Shown piece after piece: positions 52,069 to 60,584 of a stretch of DNA of 64,000 nucleotides; the stretch's first letter is position 1; each line of letters begins with the position of its first letter. The stretch lies in NCBI RefSeq assembly GCF_008329965.1, contig NZ_CP036150.1:2356001-2420000 (forward strand), given 5' to 3'. The DNA is from Oceanispirochaeta crateris. GTDB taxonomy: Bacteria > Spirochaetota > Spirochaetia > DSM-2461. The notes below the pieces were generated by a model that searched no databases, was not told the DNA's origin, and worked only from the letters and a program-made list of their open reading frames with translations. A program made the translations under genes and the position numbers.

Positions 52069-53454
52069 TTACGACTCTTTAAACTGAGCCACCACGGCCT
52101 GAATAGAAGCCTTGGCATCTCCAAAGAGCATGCGTGTATTTTCCTTGAAAAAGAGAGGGTTCCCGATTCCGGCGAATCCGGTTCTCATGGATCGTTTCAA
52201 GACGAAGACCGTCCTGGCCTTATCGGCACTGATGATGGGCATTCCATAAATAGGACTGTTTTCCACTTCCCTGGCGGCTGGATTCACCACGTCATTGGCC
52301 CCGATCACAATGGCCACATCCACCGTTTCCATCATGGGATTGATATCATCCATCTCTCTCATTTTATCATAGGAGACATTGGCTTCTGCCAGGAGAACAT
52401 TCATATGCCCGGGCATCCTACCGGCTACGGGATGTATGGCAAAATTAACTTCGGCACCGTTTTGTTCCAGAAGATCTGCTAATTCCCGCACCACATGCTG
52501 TGCCTGGGCAACAGCCATACCATATCCTGGAATAATGACCACCGATGAAGCTGCTTCGAGAATAAGATAGGCATCCTCAGAATTGATGGGCCTGATCTCT
52601 CCTTCATCCCCTTCCTCTGCAACAACACTGCCTCCGGCAGAACCAAAACCACTGAAAAGGACATTGGTTAAAGACCGGTTCATGGCCTTGCACATGATGT
52701 TTGTCAGAATAATACCACTGGCACCCACCAGAGCACCAGAAACGATTAAAAGGTTATTCCTGATGGCAAACCCGGCAGCACAGGCAGCCAGTCCCGAATA
52801 GGAGTTCAGCAGGGAGATCACCACAGGCATATCCGCTCCACCGATGGGAATGACAACCATAACACCTAAGATACCTGATAAGATCACAGCATACAGAATC
52901 AGAGAAGACCGGGAGATCCCTGCCAGATCAGGAAACAGGAAGAGGACTCCAAAACAGAGTAAGGCAAGGAGGATCAGAGAATTCACAAATTGCTGTCCCC
53001 GGAAAAGGACCGGTTTAGTTGTTATTTTCCCATCCAATTTACCAAAGGCAACCATGCTTCCTGTAAAGGTGATCCCTCCGATAAACACAGAAAGATAAAG
53101 CGTCGTGAGGGTAAAAGATTCTGTGTTGGGACTCTTAAAAAACAGAACCCAGGCTACCAGAAGACTGGCAATTCCTCCAAAACCATTGAAGGCGGCCACC
53201 ATCTGGGGCATATCGGTCATCGCCACCAGACGGGCAGCCAGAACACCTATAAGAGCCCCAAGAACGATCCCGATGAGTATCCATTGATAAGATAGAATGT
53301 TGCGGTCCAGTAGGGTAATAATGACAGCCAGAAACATGCCCACCGCAGATAGGAGATTCCCCCGTCGGGCCGTTGCAGGAGAACTCATGAGTTTGAGACC
53401 CATTATAAAAAGAACGGAACAGACAATATATACGCTATTGATGAGGAATATCAT
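52069..53454 (-). CDS. pntB: NAD(P) transhydrogenase beta subunit PntB
   Basis: A 461-residue subunit of the proton-translocating transhydrogenase. About nine membrane helices (residues 1-260, with GVLAARLVAMTDMPQMVAAFNGFGG and the VVIPIGGADMPVVISLLNSYSGLAA block) form half of the proton channel. The C-terminal NADP(H)-binding domain III has IIPGYGMAVAQAQHVVREL, HPVAGRMPGHMNVLLAEANV, ANDVVNPAA and KRSMRTGFAGIGNPLF. It overlaps pntAB by four bases. The enzyme couples proton re-entry to NADPH formation from NADH, or runs in reverse in fermenters. Confidence 0.97.
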   Translation of the reverse strand: MIFLINSVYIVCSVLFIMGLKLMSSPATARRGNLLSAVGMFLAVIITLLDRNILSYQWILIGIVLGALIGVLAARLVAMTDMPQMVAAFNGFGGIASLLVAWVLFFKSPNTESFTLTTLYLSVFIGGITFTGSMVAFGKLDGKITTKPVLFRGQQFVNSLILLALLCFGVLFLFPDLAGISRSSLILYAVILSGILGVMVVIPIGGADMPVVISLLNSYSGLAACAAGFAIRNNLLIVSGALVGASGIILTNIMCKAMNRSLTNVLFSGFGSAGGSVVAEEGDEGEIRPINSEDAYLILEAASSVVIIPGYGMAVAQAQHVVRELADLLEQNGAEVNFAIHPVAGRMPGHMNVLLAEANVSYDKMREMDDINPMMETVDVAIVIGANDVVNPAAREVENSPIYGMPIISADKARTVFVLKRSMRTGFAGIGNPLFFKENTRMLFGDAKASIQAVVAQFKES

Positions 53455-53741
53455 GAATCTGACTCCTTCTTCTTTTTGAACATGCCCAGCATCCTGTCAG
53501 TGACCAAATAGCCTCCCACGACATTAATGGTCGCAAAGGCGACAGCTAGTGTCCCCAGAACAATGGTCACCCTGGAATCGGCGCTCCCGGCGGATGTCAG
53601 GGCACCGACCAGAGTGATTCCCGAAATGGCATTACTCCCTGACATCAAAGGCGTATGCAAGGTTGAGGGAACCTTACGGATCAACTCCAACCCCAAAAAA
53701 ATTGATAGTATCAATACGAAGAAAAGATAAACTGCATCCAT
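53451..53741 (-). CDS. pntAB: NAD(P) transhydrogenase alpha subunit, membrane part (PntAB)
   Basis: A 96-residue membrane subunit corresponding to the C-terminal membrane region of the fused E. coli PntA. Three helices are seen, with the family stretches PSTLHTPLMSGSNAISGI and LAVAFATINVVGGYLVTDRML. It begins one base after the pntAA stop, with AAGGAGG upstream, and ends in an ATGA overlap with pntB. A longer frame on the same strand only re-reads pntAA sequence. The split alpha subunit is the arrangement also known from Rhodospirillum. Confidence 0.95.
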   Translation of the reverse strand: MDAVYLFFVLILSIFLGLELIRKVPSTLHTPLMSGSNAISGITLVGALTSAGSADSRVTIVLGTLAVAFATINVVGGYLVTDRMLGMFKKKKESDS

Positions 53742-53742
53742 A

Positions 53743-54876
53743 TCAGGATTCCTCCTTGAAGCGTTCGTGTACGATGGCGCCTCCCCGCGTGATGACGCAT
53801 CCCGTGAGGATTTCGTTCTCCCCTTCCAGAACAGGCCCCTTGGCCTCTGGACTCCAGAAGGTCTCAAGAAAGGCTGTAACATTTCCGGAATACATTTGAC
53901 TGGCGTGAAAGGGAACCGCCATTTCCCCTTTTCCATACCCAAGAATATGAACCCCGTCCACGGTAACCAGCTGGTCCGGCAGAGCTCCCTCTACATTCCC
54001 TCCACTATCTACAGCCATGTCTACCAGAAGGCTCCCTGGAGACATTTTCTGAATCATTTCTTTATTAATAATAACTGGAGCCTTCCTTCCAAAAAGCTTG
54101 GCTGTGGTGATGACCACATCGGACTGGCTGCAAACTTTTGTCATGAGTTCCCGCTGTTTCTGAAGCTGCTCCTCAGTCAGCTCTCGGGCATAACCATCCT
54201 TGGTCTGTCCTGTATCTCCCAAGTCTATTTTGATAAAACGGGCTCCCAGGGAGTGGACCTGTTCTTCCACCACGGGCCTGGTGTCAAAGGCGGATACACT
54301 GGCTCCCAGTCTCTTGGCTGTAGCAATGGCCTGAAGTCCTGCAACACCGGCTCCAATGACAAAAACCTTAGAAGGTGAGACAGTCCCTGCGGGTGTCATC
54401 ATCATGGGAAAAACTTTCTTCTGGATTTCGGCGGCTTTAATTACGGCCATATACCCCGCCAAGGAAGCCTGGGAACTCAGGACATCCATCTTTTGGGCGA
54501 TGGTACTCCGGGGAATCATTTCCAGACTCACAGCAGTCATTCCCGCAGAAGAGAGAGAACTGATCAGTTTCTTTTCATTAAAAGGATCCAGCTGGCAGAT
54601 CAGGGCTGCCCCCGAAGACAACCGGGTGATATCCGAGGCTTCCGGTTTGCCGACCATAACCAGGATGTCCGCCTTTTTAAGGAGATCCTCCCGGGAATCC
54701 AGGATTTCACAACCTGCTTCCCGGTACATGTCATCAGAATAACCGGATTTTAAGCCGGCTCCCGACTGCAAAGCGACAGAAGCCCCCTCCCATTTCAGAA
54801 TTTTACGAATCGAATCAGGGACCAAAGCCACTCTGGTTTCACCCACTGCCGATTCAACAGGCACAGCAATCAACAT
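53743..54876 (-). CDS. pntAA: NAD(P) transhydrogenase alpha subunit, NAD-binding part (PntAA)
   Basis: A 377-residue soluble domain I that binds NAD(H). Segments: the N-terminal VESAVGETRVALVPDSI, the flexible loop MIPRSTIAQKMDVLSSQASLAGY, the dinucleotide fold FVIGAGVAGLQAIATAKRLGASVSAFDTRP, and the mobile-loop region DGYARELTEEQ. It resembles alanine dehydrogenase in fold but is identified by RSTIAQKMD and its operon. It is first in pntAA-pntAB-pntB, and the ATG has AGGAG upstream. Confidence 0.96.
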   Translation of the reverse strand: MLIAVPVESAVGETRVALVPDSIRKILKWEGASVALQSGAGLKSGYSDDMYREAGCEILDSREDLLKKADILVMVGKPEASDITRLSSGAALICQLDPFNEKKLISSLSSAGMTAVSLEMIPRSTIAQKMDVLSSQASLAGYMAVIKAAEIQKKVFPMMMTPAGTVSPSKVFVIGAGVAGLQAIATAKRLGASVSAFDTRPVVEEQVHSLGARFIKIDLGDTGQTKDGYARELTEEQLQKQRELMTKVCSQSDVVITTAKLFGRKAPVIINKEMIQKMSPGSLLVDMAVDSGGNVEGALPDQLVTVDGVHILGYGKGEMAVPFHASQMYSGNVTAFLETFWSPEAKGPVLEGENEILTGCVITRGGAIVHERFKEES

Positions 54877-54941
54877 AGTTTATTCTCCTGTTATTTGTAG
54901 ATTATCCCCCTCTAGGGAGGACAGACACCACGAAACGGATT

Positions 54942-55106
54942 CTATTCCAGCTTTTTGGGACTGCAAAGCAAATCCTTATTGGTAGAGACTCTTAGGCATT
55001 TTTTACAGATGTATTTAGGATGAAGGACTTCTGCAATGATGGCCTCTTCCTTCTTTTTCAGGCCATCCCCGGCCAATTTACACATTTTCTTTTTTAACTG
55101 AGCCAT
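54942..55106 (-). CDS. Small basic protein with a Cys-rich C-terminus (54 aa)
   Basis: MAQLKKKMCKLAGDGLKKKE begins a highly basic helix, followed by HPKYICKKCLRVSTNKDLLC, which gives a CxxC and a later Cys; these with Cys9 could hold one metal ion. The ATG at 55106 has GGAGG nine bases upstream; ATGs at 55115 and 55130 in frame are placed too close to or without a ribosome site. I infer a zinc-ribbon-like nucleic-acid or ribosome-associated protein, but there is no family match I can name. It lies alone upstream of the pnt operon on the same strand. Confidence 0.66.
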   Translation of the reverse strand: MAQLKKKMCKLAGDGLKKKEEAIIAEVLHPKYICKKCLRVSTNKDLLCSPKKLE

Positions 55107-55181
55107 AAAACCCATCCTCCAGTTAGTCATGTCTAATATTTTAATTATAATATAGAGAGACGGGGTTTTGCATACTTTTTC

Positions 55182-55493
55182 TTACTTTCGGCTCCACAGG
55201 GCAAACAATTCGGGGCTCATTCCTGTGTATTTCTCAAAATGAGGCTTGAGCAGGTCTTCTCCGCTTAACCCCAATTTGATGAGCACATCTTCCCAGGAGA
55301 ATCCTCGGGATAAATAACGGCAGGCCATATTGCAATAAACACGAATGTTCAGGTCTTCAGGCTGAACAGGACAAACTGAAAAATACACACCTCCCTCTGA
55401 GGCATGGTCAGAAACAATGGGAGAAGTGATGTCCGGGATAAAATAAAGGGGCCTCATATCGGCTGTATCGAACAGTCCCGGCATAAAGTCCAA
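55182..55493 (-). CDS. Hypothetical protein (about 100 aa)
   Basis: Contains MPGLFDTADMRPLYFIPDIT, then Cys residues in SVCPVQPEDLNIRVYCNMAC, and ends FEKYTGMSPELFALWSRK. No family is recognised. The start is unclear: a TTG at 55493 and an ATG at 55484 are both without a ribosome site. The frame stays open upstream into the AhpD-like gene but has no other start codon. It lies about 30 bases after that gene on the same strand and is probably co-transcribed with it. Confidence 0.5.
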   Translation of the reverse strand: MDFMPGLFDTADMRPLYFIPDITSPIVSDHASEGGVYFSVCPVQPEDLNIRVYCNMACRYLSRGFSWEDVLIKLGLSGEDLLKPHFEKYTGMSPELFALWSRK

Positions 55494-55525
55494 CGAAAAA
55501 ATGGGTTTGGAGAAAAGAGCTGTCC

Positions 55526-56092
55526 CTAGCTGGAACGGATGATGAGATTCTTTAGAAATGCTGCGGGTAAAATAACGAGGATTCCCAGAAAAACAACAAG
55601 TTCTGTCCCAAGAGAACTATCCTTATTTCTTTTTCCATGGAGACGATCGATGAAGAGGGACATGGCTCCCCCATTGGCATTGCCCATCATGATCATTTTT
55701 ATAGAGGCAAGAATTCCTGCTGCCTGATCTTTGCCATATGACTCAACCAGCCTTTCGTAGGCTTGTGCATCATAAGAACCGGAAGTATCGGCATAGTGCT
55801 GGGCAAACAAAAGAGCCATCCTCTGACTGCTGTCTGCTGCGGCCAAATCGCCTTCCATAAGCTGTGCTAAATCCTCCTCGGAGGAACCCGACTTCAAAGC
55901 CTGTTTTGTGTGAACATAGGAGCAGTACTGACAGCCATTCACCTGAGTCACAGCCAGCATGATAAGACTTCTAAAGTTCTTATCCACCAATTTGATTTCT
56001 TTGCCATAGGACATCATCCCAGCTACCGCCTTGTCTACGATACGGACAAACTCACGAATACCAAAGATTTTCCCTGTATATACATCCTGCAT
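55526..56092 (-). CDS. AhpD-like (carboxymuconolactone decarboxylase family) protein with C-terminal membrane helix
   Basis: A 188-residue all-helical protein. The redox motif GCQYCSYVHTKQALK (CxxCxxxH) is that of AhpD-type peroxidases, preceded by a conserved helix with Leu and Ile. A second helical block contains AILASIKMIMMGNANGG, and a membrane helix near 165-183 (LVVFLGILVILPAAFL) anchors the C-terminus, which is not usual for the family. It may use thiol chemistry in peroxide defence at the membrane. The substrate is unknown. The terminator-like hairpin at 56162 lies between it and the PII-like gene. Confidence 0.8.
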   Translation of the reverse strand: MQDVYTGKIFGIREFVRIVDKAVAGMMSYGKEIKLVDKNFRSLIMLAVTQVNGCQYCSYVHTKQALKSGSSEEDLAQLMEGDLAAADSSQRMALLFAQHYADTSGSYDAQAYERLVESYGKDQAAGILASIKMIMMGNANGGAMSLFIDRLHGKRNKDSSLGTELVVFLGILVILPAAFLKNLIIRSS

Positions 56093-56161
56093 TGTACTGA
56101 CACTCCATCTCTATATCCAACATTAGATTCTTTATATATATTCAATATACTAAAAAGCGGT

Positions 56162-56201
56162 ATAAAAAGGAACAGCCTCATATAACATATGAGGCTGTTC
56201 C
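56162..56201 (-). terminator. Terminator of the RND efflux operon
   Basis: A 15-base perfect stem (arms 56169-56183 and 56187-56201, with GGAACAGCCTCATAT on the left) and a three-base loop, followed on the minus strand by five T residues. It lies 40 bases after the PII-like gene. Confidence 0.9.
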
Positions 56202-56241
56202 AAATTGTATAAATCAAATAGAAATGAAATTAATTGAGAAA

Positions 56242-56538
56242 TCAGATCTCTATGGGATTCGCAAAAGGAATAGCAAAAACTTTGATTCCCTCATTGGTAA
56301 AACGTTCTTTAATCTTTTTGAGGGCAGCCACAAAACGCAAAGCCATATCGTCCTCTGTATAAATAAGATAAATAAAGTTCTCTTCGGGCCAGACAGCATT
56401 TCCCGCCTTGGGTTCCGAGTGTCCCCGTCCATGAACGGCATTCAGACGGGTGTAGGAAAAGTCTATTTCGACACTCTTCAGAGCATCCTGAATATCATCT
56501 TCTACTGTATTATTGGCAATGATTTCCAATCGGGTCAT
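56242..56538 (-). CDS. PII-like protein coupled to the RND pump
   Basis: A 98-residue ferredoxin-like-fold protein. LEIIANNTVEDDIQDALKSV, the central NAVHGRGHSEPKAGNAVWPE (a flexible loop in the place of the PII T-loop) and FIYLIYTEDDMALRFVAALKKIK give the beta-alpha-beta repeat of the PII/DUF3240 superfamily. Its ATG overlaps the RND gene stop (ATGA), so it is made with the pump. No canonical PII uridylylation Tyr or nucleotide motif can be confirmed. I infer a small trimeric regulator that senses a ligand or metal and acts on the transporter. Confidence 0.7.
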   Translation of the reverse strand: MTRLEIIANNTVEDDIQDALKSVEIDFSYTRLNAVHGRGHSEPKAGNAVWPEENFIYLIYTEDDMALRFVAALKKIKERFTNEGIKVFAIPFANPIEI

Positions 56539-59500
56539 GCGTATTTTCTCCTATTCAAGCCTGCAAACAGCAGGGGGGTTACAAACAGAGTCATCAGGGT
56601 ACTCACAAAGAGGCCGCCGATAATTGTTTGAGCAATGGGCTGAACCTGCTCCGTACCGGCACCACCGAAGAAAGCCAGGGGAAACATCCCCAGAATGGTT
56701 GTGGCCGTTGACATAAGTATGGGTCTGAGCCTGTTCCCTGCGGCATTCACACAGGCATCTCTCAGATTATGGCCCCGCTTCAGAAGCATGTTGGTATAAT
56801 CCACTAAAACGATTCCGCTGTTGACAACCAGTCCGACCAGAACGACCAGACCGACTCCACTCATCATACTGAAGGTATTTCCCGAAAGGGTATAAAACCA
56901 GACTACCCCGATCATCATCAAAGGGATGGTAAAGAAGATGATAAAGGGATCTTTCAATGACTCAAATTGAGCGGCCATGATACCGAATACCAGCAGGATT
57001 GCGATAATGGCGATGATAAGCATCTCATGTCCCATGGAGCTTATATCCTCAAAGTCTCCTCCCAGACTGTAGGAAACATCGTCTGGAACAACAATCTGTG
57101 TATCGATAAGATTCTGAATATCCTTTTGAGCTTCCGTTGAGGCATACCCAGTCATGAGGCCGCCAGTGACATGCACAACGGTGGTTTCATTATCCCTGTT
57201 GATCGAAACGGGACCGGAAGACTTGATAAAATGAGCCACATTGGAGACCGCGATCCTGGTCCCGGAACTGTTAACCACAAAGATTTTACTCAAGTCGGGC
57301 ACAGAACTCCTGTCTGTCTCTCTGAGGATCAGCTCAACATCCAGTTCTTCCCCTCCAACCCGATAGGTGGTGGCTGTCTTACCATTGATTCCCGCACCAA
57401 TTTCACTGGCAACGGTGTACATATCCAGTCCCAGATCATAGGCCCGGTCCCTGTCAATCACGACTTCCAGCTGGGGCAGCCCCTCTTCCATATCGGTCGT
57501 GGGTTCTGTCACACCGGGTAAATTATCCGCCAGCATCTCTTTTAACTCATCCGCAAAGGCAATGGCCGCATCCAGGTCATCCGACTGAACCAGAATATCC
57601 ACCGGATTATCATTCCCCATTCCAGGCCCCCGGGAGGTAAATTCAAGAACAGCCCCGGGAAAGTCATTGAAATGCTGCCGCAGGATGGTTTTCATCTCGG
57701 CAACCGTAACGGTCTGATCCACAGCATCGGGCAGGTTCACTTCCACTGAGGACTTATTTGTGTAGGTACTTCCACCAAAACGTCCGGACTCACCCACGGA
57801 GACAATCATATTTTCATAGCCCCCGATCTCCTCAAAAAGGGCTACCAGCTGGAGGGTATCATGCTCGGTCTCAGCCAGAGGAGTTCCCATGGGTAACTCT
57901 AATGAAATGGTCAGAGAATCTTCACTCATAGGAGGGGCCAGGCTCACACCCAGTTGAGAGAACTGCATCATTGAGAAAACAAAGATCAGAACAACCAGAG
58001 TAAGAACTTTCCCCTTATGATCCAACAGGCGGGAAAGGAATTTTTTGTAGTTATTATCCAAATTCACAAAGCCCTGTTCAAAAAAACTATCGATCCGGCT
58101 CAGACTCTTAAACCGGAGGGGTTTTTGCTTTCTCGTATACACCTTGAGATAGTTCGCCGACATGGCGGGAACAAAGGTCAGAGCCACAATCAGGGAGACA
58201 GTCAAGGCGATGACGATAGTATAGGCAAGGGATTGAAGCATCTGTCCAAACATATCCAGATTATCTGCAAAGAGAATAATGGGAATGAAGACGCAGATCG
58301 TTGTGAGAGTGGATGCAGAGATAGACATCATCATCTCCCGGCTTCCCAGGATAGCGGAGGCTTTCAGCTTGGTCCCCCTCTCACGGAATCGGAAAATATT
58401 TTCCTGAACAACGATGGAGCAGTCCACAACCATCCCCAGTCCCAGGATGAGGCCAGTCAGGGTCATGAGGTTCATGGAAAGGCCCATAAAATACATAAAA
58501 AGGACCGTAATAAAAATGGAAATGGGAATAGACAGGGCAATGATGATGGTACTGGACCAGGTCCTCAGAAAAAAGAAGAGAACCACCATCGCCAGGAGTA
58601 TTCCCTCAAAGAGGGAGAGATAAGTCTGAGACATAATGGATGAAATCTGGTCGGAATCATCCGAGAGGATCACAAGGTTCACACCATCTGGCAATTCATC
58701 ATTTATAGATTTCAGCTGTGCCCGTATCGCATCTGAAACAGCAATACTGTTGGCATCTGATTCCTTCTGAACCGAGAGGGTCACCCCAAACTGTCCATTC
58801 ACATAGACCCGTTCCTCCTCGTCTTCATACCCCAGACTGACATCTGCCAGATCTTTTAAGAGGATGTCCCCTGAGATAACAACATTGGCAATCTCATCCA
58901 GACTGGTGAACTCCGCATCTGTTCGAATCAGGTAATTGGTCTGCCCATCCTGAATGCTCCCTGAGCCGAGCTGATAGTTTTGCTTGTCTAATGCGCTGGC
59001 GACCTGAGTGAGAGTCAGATTATACGCTTCCAGACGGTTCTGGGAGAGTTCTACATGAACAATCTTGTCCTGTCCGCCGTAAATACTCGTGGATGCCACC
59101 CCTCCCAGACGTTCAAGAAGAGACTGAACCGTATTATCCGCAATGGCACGGAGTTCATTCTGAGACAGATTTCCTTCAAGCCCTAGACTCATGATGGGCT
59201 TATCATCAGTACTCATCTTATACATCACGGGAGTATTCGCATCATCGGGAAGAAAATCAGTCACCATATCCAGCTTGTCCCGGATATCATTGGAGGCATC
59301 ATCCAGATCTTTTGAATAATCGAACTCCAGATTGATCAGACTGGATCCTTCGGAGGAAGTGGAGGTGATAGACTCCAGGTCACTCACATTGGAAAGTGCC
59401 TTTTCAAGGGTCTCTGTGACATTCTGCTCCACATCTTCAGGACCGGCACCGGAATAGCTTGTACTGACCATGATGACTGGCCGTTCCATATCCGGAAAGA

Positions 59501-59606
59501 GTTCCACCGGAATAGAGGGGACCAGAAAGGCCGCCAAACCTATAAATAGTGCAAATATAATGACAACCGTAACGGGACGGTGTACAACAGTTTCTGTTAA
59601 ATTCAT
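56535..59606 (-). CDS. RND-family efflux pump (HAE type, AcrB-like)
   Basis: Inner-membrane proton/drug antiporter of 1023 residues. It has an N-terminal helix, two large periplasmic porter domains and twelve membrane helices. In helix 4 GLGMVVDCSIVVQENIFR keeps one Asp of the AcrB Asp pair but has Cys at the second, as in several HAE groups with VDNS. The helix-10 region VGLVVNSGIVLVDYTNMLL is present. Opening residues VVHRPVTVVII and SIPVELFPDMERPVIMVSTSYSGAGPEDVEQNV are family-typical. It works with the fusion protein and TolC-type protein encoded just upstream. Substrates are not readable from sequence. Confidence 0.95.
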   Translation of the reverse strand: MNLTETVVHRPVTVVIIFALFIGLAAFLVPSIPVELFPDMERPVIMVSTSYSGAGPEDVEQNVTETLEKALSNVSDLESITSTSSEGSSLINLEFDYSKDLDDASNDIRDKLDMVTDFLPDDANTPVMYKMSTDDKPIMSLGLEGNLSQNELRAIADNTVQSLLERLGGVASTSIYGGQDKIVHVELSQNRLEAYNLTLTQVASALDKQNYQLGSGSIQDGQTNYLIRTDAEFTSLDEIANVVISGDILLKDLADVSLGYEDEEERVYVNGQFGVTLSVQKESDANSIAVSDAIRAQLKSINDELPDGVNLVILSDDSDQISSIMSQTYLSLFEGILLAMVVLFFFLRTWSSTIIIALSIPISIFITVLFMYFMGLSMNLMTLTGLILGLGMVVDCSIVVQENIFRFRERGTKLKASAILGSREMMMSISASTLTTICVFIPIILFADNLDMFGQMLQSLAYTIVIALTVSLIVALTFVPAMSANYLKVYTRKQKPLRFKSLSRIDSFFEQGFVNLDNNYKKFLSRLLDHKGKVLTLVVLIFVFSMMQFSQLGVSLAPPMSEDSLTISLELPMGTPLAETEHDTLQLVALFEEIGGYENMIVSVGESGRFGGSTYTNKSSVEVNLPDAVDQTVTVAEMKTILRQHFNDFPGAVLEFTSRGPGMGNDNPVDILVQSDDLDAAIAFADELKEMLADNLPGVTEPTTDMEEGLPQLEVVIDRDRAYDLGLDMYTVASEIGAGINGKTATTYRVGGEELDVELILRETDRSSVPDLSKIFVVNSSGTRIAVSNVAHFIKSSGPVSINRDNETTVVHVTGGLMTGYASTEAQKDIQNLIDTQIVVPDDVSYSLGGDFEDISSMGHEMLIIAIIAILLVFGIMAAQFESLKDPFIIFFTIPLMMIGVVWFYTLSGNTFSMMSGVGLVVLVGLVVNSGIVLVDYTNMLLKRGHNLRDACVNAAGNRLRPILMSTATTILGMFPLAFFGGAGTEQVQPIAQTIIGGLFVSTLMTLFVTPLLFAGLNRRKYA

Positions 59607-59618
59607 GAATATGCTCCC

Positions 59619-60584
59619 TTACTCTGTAACTCTGACAGAGGAACCGTCTTGAAGCATGGTTTGTCCTCTGACAATCACCCGGTCACCAGCAGAAAGTCCG
59701 CTAAGAACCTCGACCCTGCCGTCCAGAACCAATCCTGTTTCCACAAATGTCTGGAGAGCCGTGTTATCCGGTGAAACAATATAAACAAAACGAGAGTCAT
59801 CACCTTCAATCAAACTCTCCGAAGGAATGGTAAGAACATCTTCTTTCTTCTCTGTGATCAATTTGATGGATCCGAACATCCCCGATTTAACCCGACCGTC
59901 TTCGTTCTCCAGTGAAATCTTAATTTCCATGGTCCGGGAGCTTTTATTCAAAACAGGACTGATTTCAGAAACAAAGCCTGAAAAGACTTCACCAGGGAAA
60001 GGGGCAAACCCGATTTCGGCTCGTTGCCTTAGTTTAATTGACGCCATATCTTTTTCAGAAATGAAGCTATCCAACTGCATATTTGTTAGATCTCCCACAG
60101 TAGCCAGGGGAACTTGAGTGGTTGAGATGGTAGCCCCCACATTATAGGGAAGATCTGTGACAATACCGCTTATGGTAGACTTTACAGGACTGGCGACATA
60201 GATCTGTCCTGGTAAGGAGGGGTCCACTTCTGCAATAATCTGCCCTTTACGGACATAATCCCCCAGAGACACTGAAAGCTTTGTCAGTTTTCCTGCTGCA
60301 TCTGGATAAATATCCACACTGGTTTCGGCAATCACATCCCCGTTGAACTTCAGGTAGTTTTCCATGATTCCCGGTTCCATTGTTTCAACCAGGACCGAAT
60401 AGGTCACAGATTCTTCTGAACCACTATCCCCTCCTGGACGTCCTCCTGGACCTCCAGGAGCGCCGCTAATGGGAGCATCTTTGCCAAAGACAGAGAAGGC
60501 CATCGCCCCCAAAACAACGACAATCAATACAATCAGGGCAATACCCATCATCCGGGCCTGTTTCTTATTCTTTATGTCTTCCAT
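59619..60584 (-). CDS. Membrane fusion protein of the RND system (HlyD/AcrA family)
   Basis: A 321-residue periplasmic adaptor with an N-terminal membrane anchor (MMGIALIVLIVVVLGAMAF) rather than a lipobox, then a GGPGGRPGG linker. The lipoyl halves are VDIYPDAAGKLTKLSVSLGDYVRKGQIIAEVDP and PVKSTISGIVTDLPYNVGATIS, followed by beta-barrel (TMEIKISLENEDGRVKSGMFGSI) and membrane-proximal domains ending SAGDRVIVRGQTMLQDGSSV. The helical hairpin is very short, so it should reach TolC only as a compact ring. The ATG shares one base with the TolC-type stop; the RND gene follows 12 bases later. Confidence 0.93.
   Translation of the reverse strand: MEDIKNKKQARMMGIALIVLIVVVLGAMAFSVFGKDAPISGAPGGPGGRPGGDSGSEESVTYSVLVETMEPGIMENYLKFNGDVIAETSVDIYPDAAGKLTKLSVSLGDYVRKGQIIAEVDPSLPGQIYVASPVKSTISGIVTDLPYNVGATISTTQVPLATVGDLTNMQLDSFISEKDMASIKLRQRAEIGFAPFPGEVFSGFVSEISPVLNKSSRTMEIKISLENEDGRVKSGMFGSIKLITEKKEDVLTIPSESLIEGDDSRFVYIVSPDNTALQTFVETGLVLDGRVEVLSGLSAGDRVIVRGQTMLQDGSSVRVTE

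Noticed and set aside
53742-53942. Longer N-terminus for PntAB beginning at 53942
   Set aside because: The extra 67 residues are a second reading frame of pntAA; the ATG at 53741 has the ribosome site and matches the family start.
55494-55616. Possible upstream extension or frameshift joining the 55182-55493 protein to the AhpD-like gene
   Set aside because: The frame is open for about 40 codons but has no start codon there, and the AhpD-like protein has its own natural end with a membrane helix.
58017-58643. Plus-strand frame of 208 codons opposite the RND gene
   Set aside because: Antisense shadow of membrane-helix codons; composition (His, Asp, Gln, Gly rich) and lack of a start signal argue against a gene.
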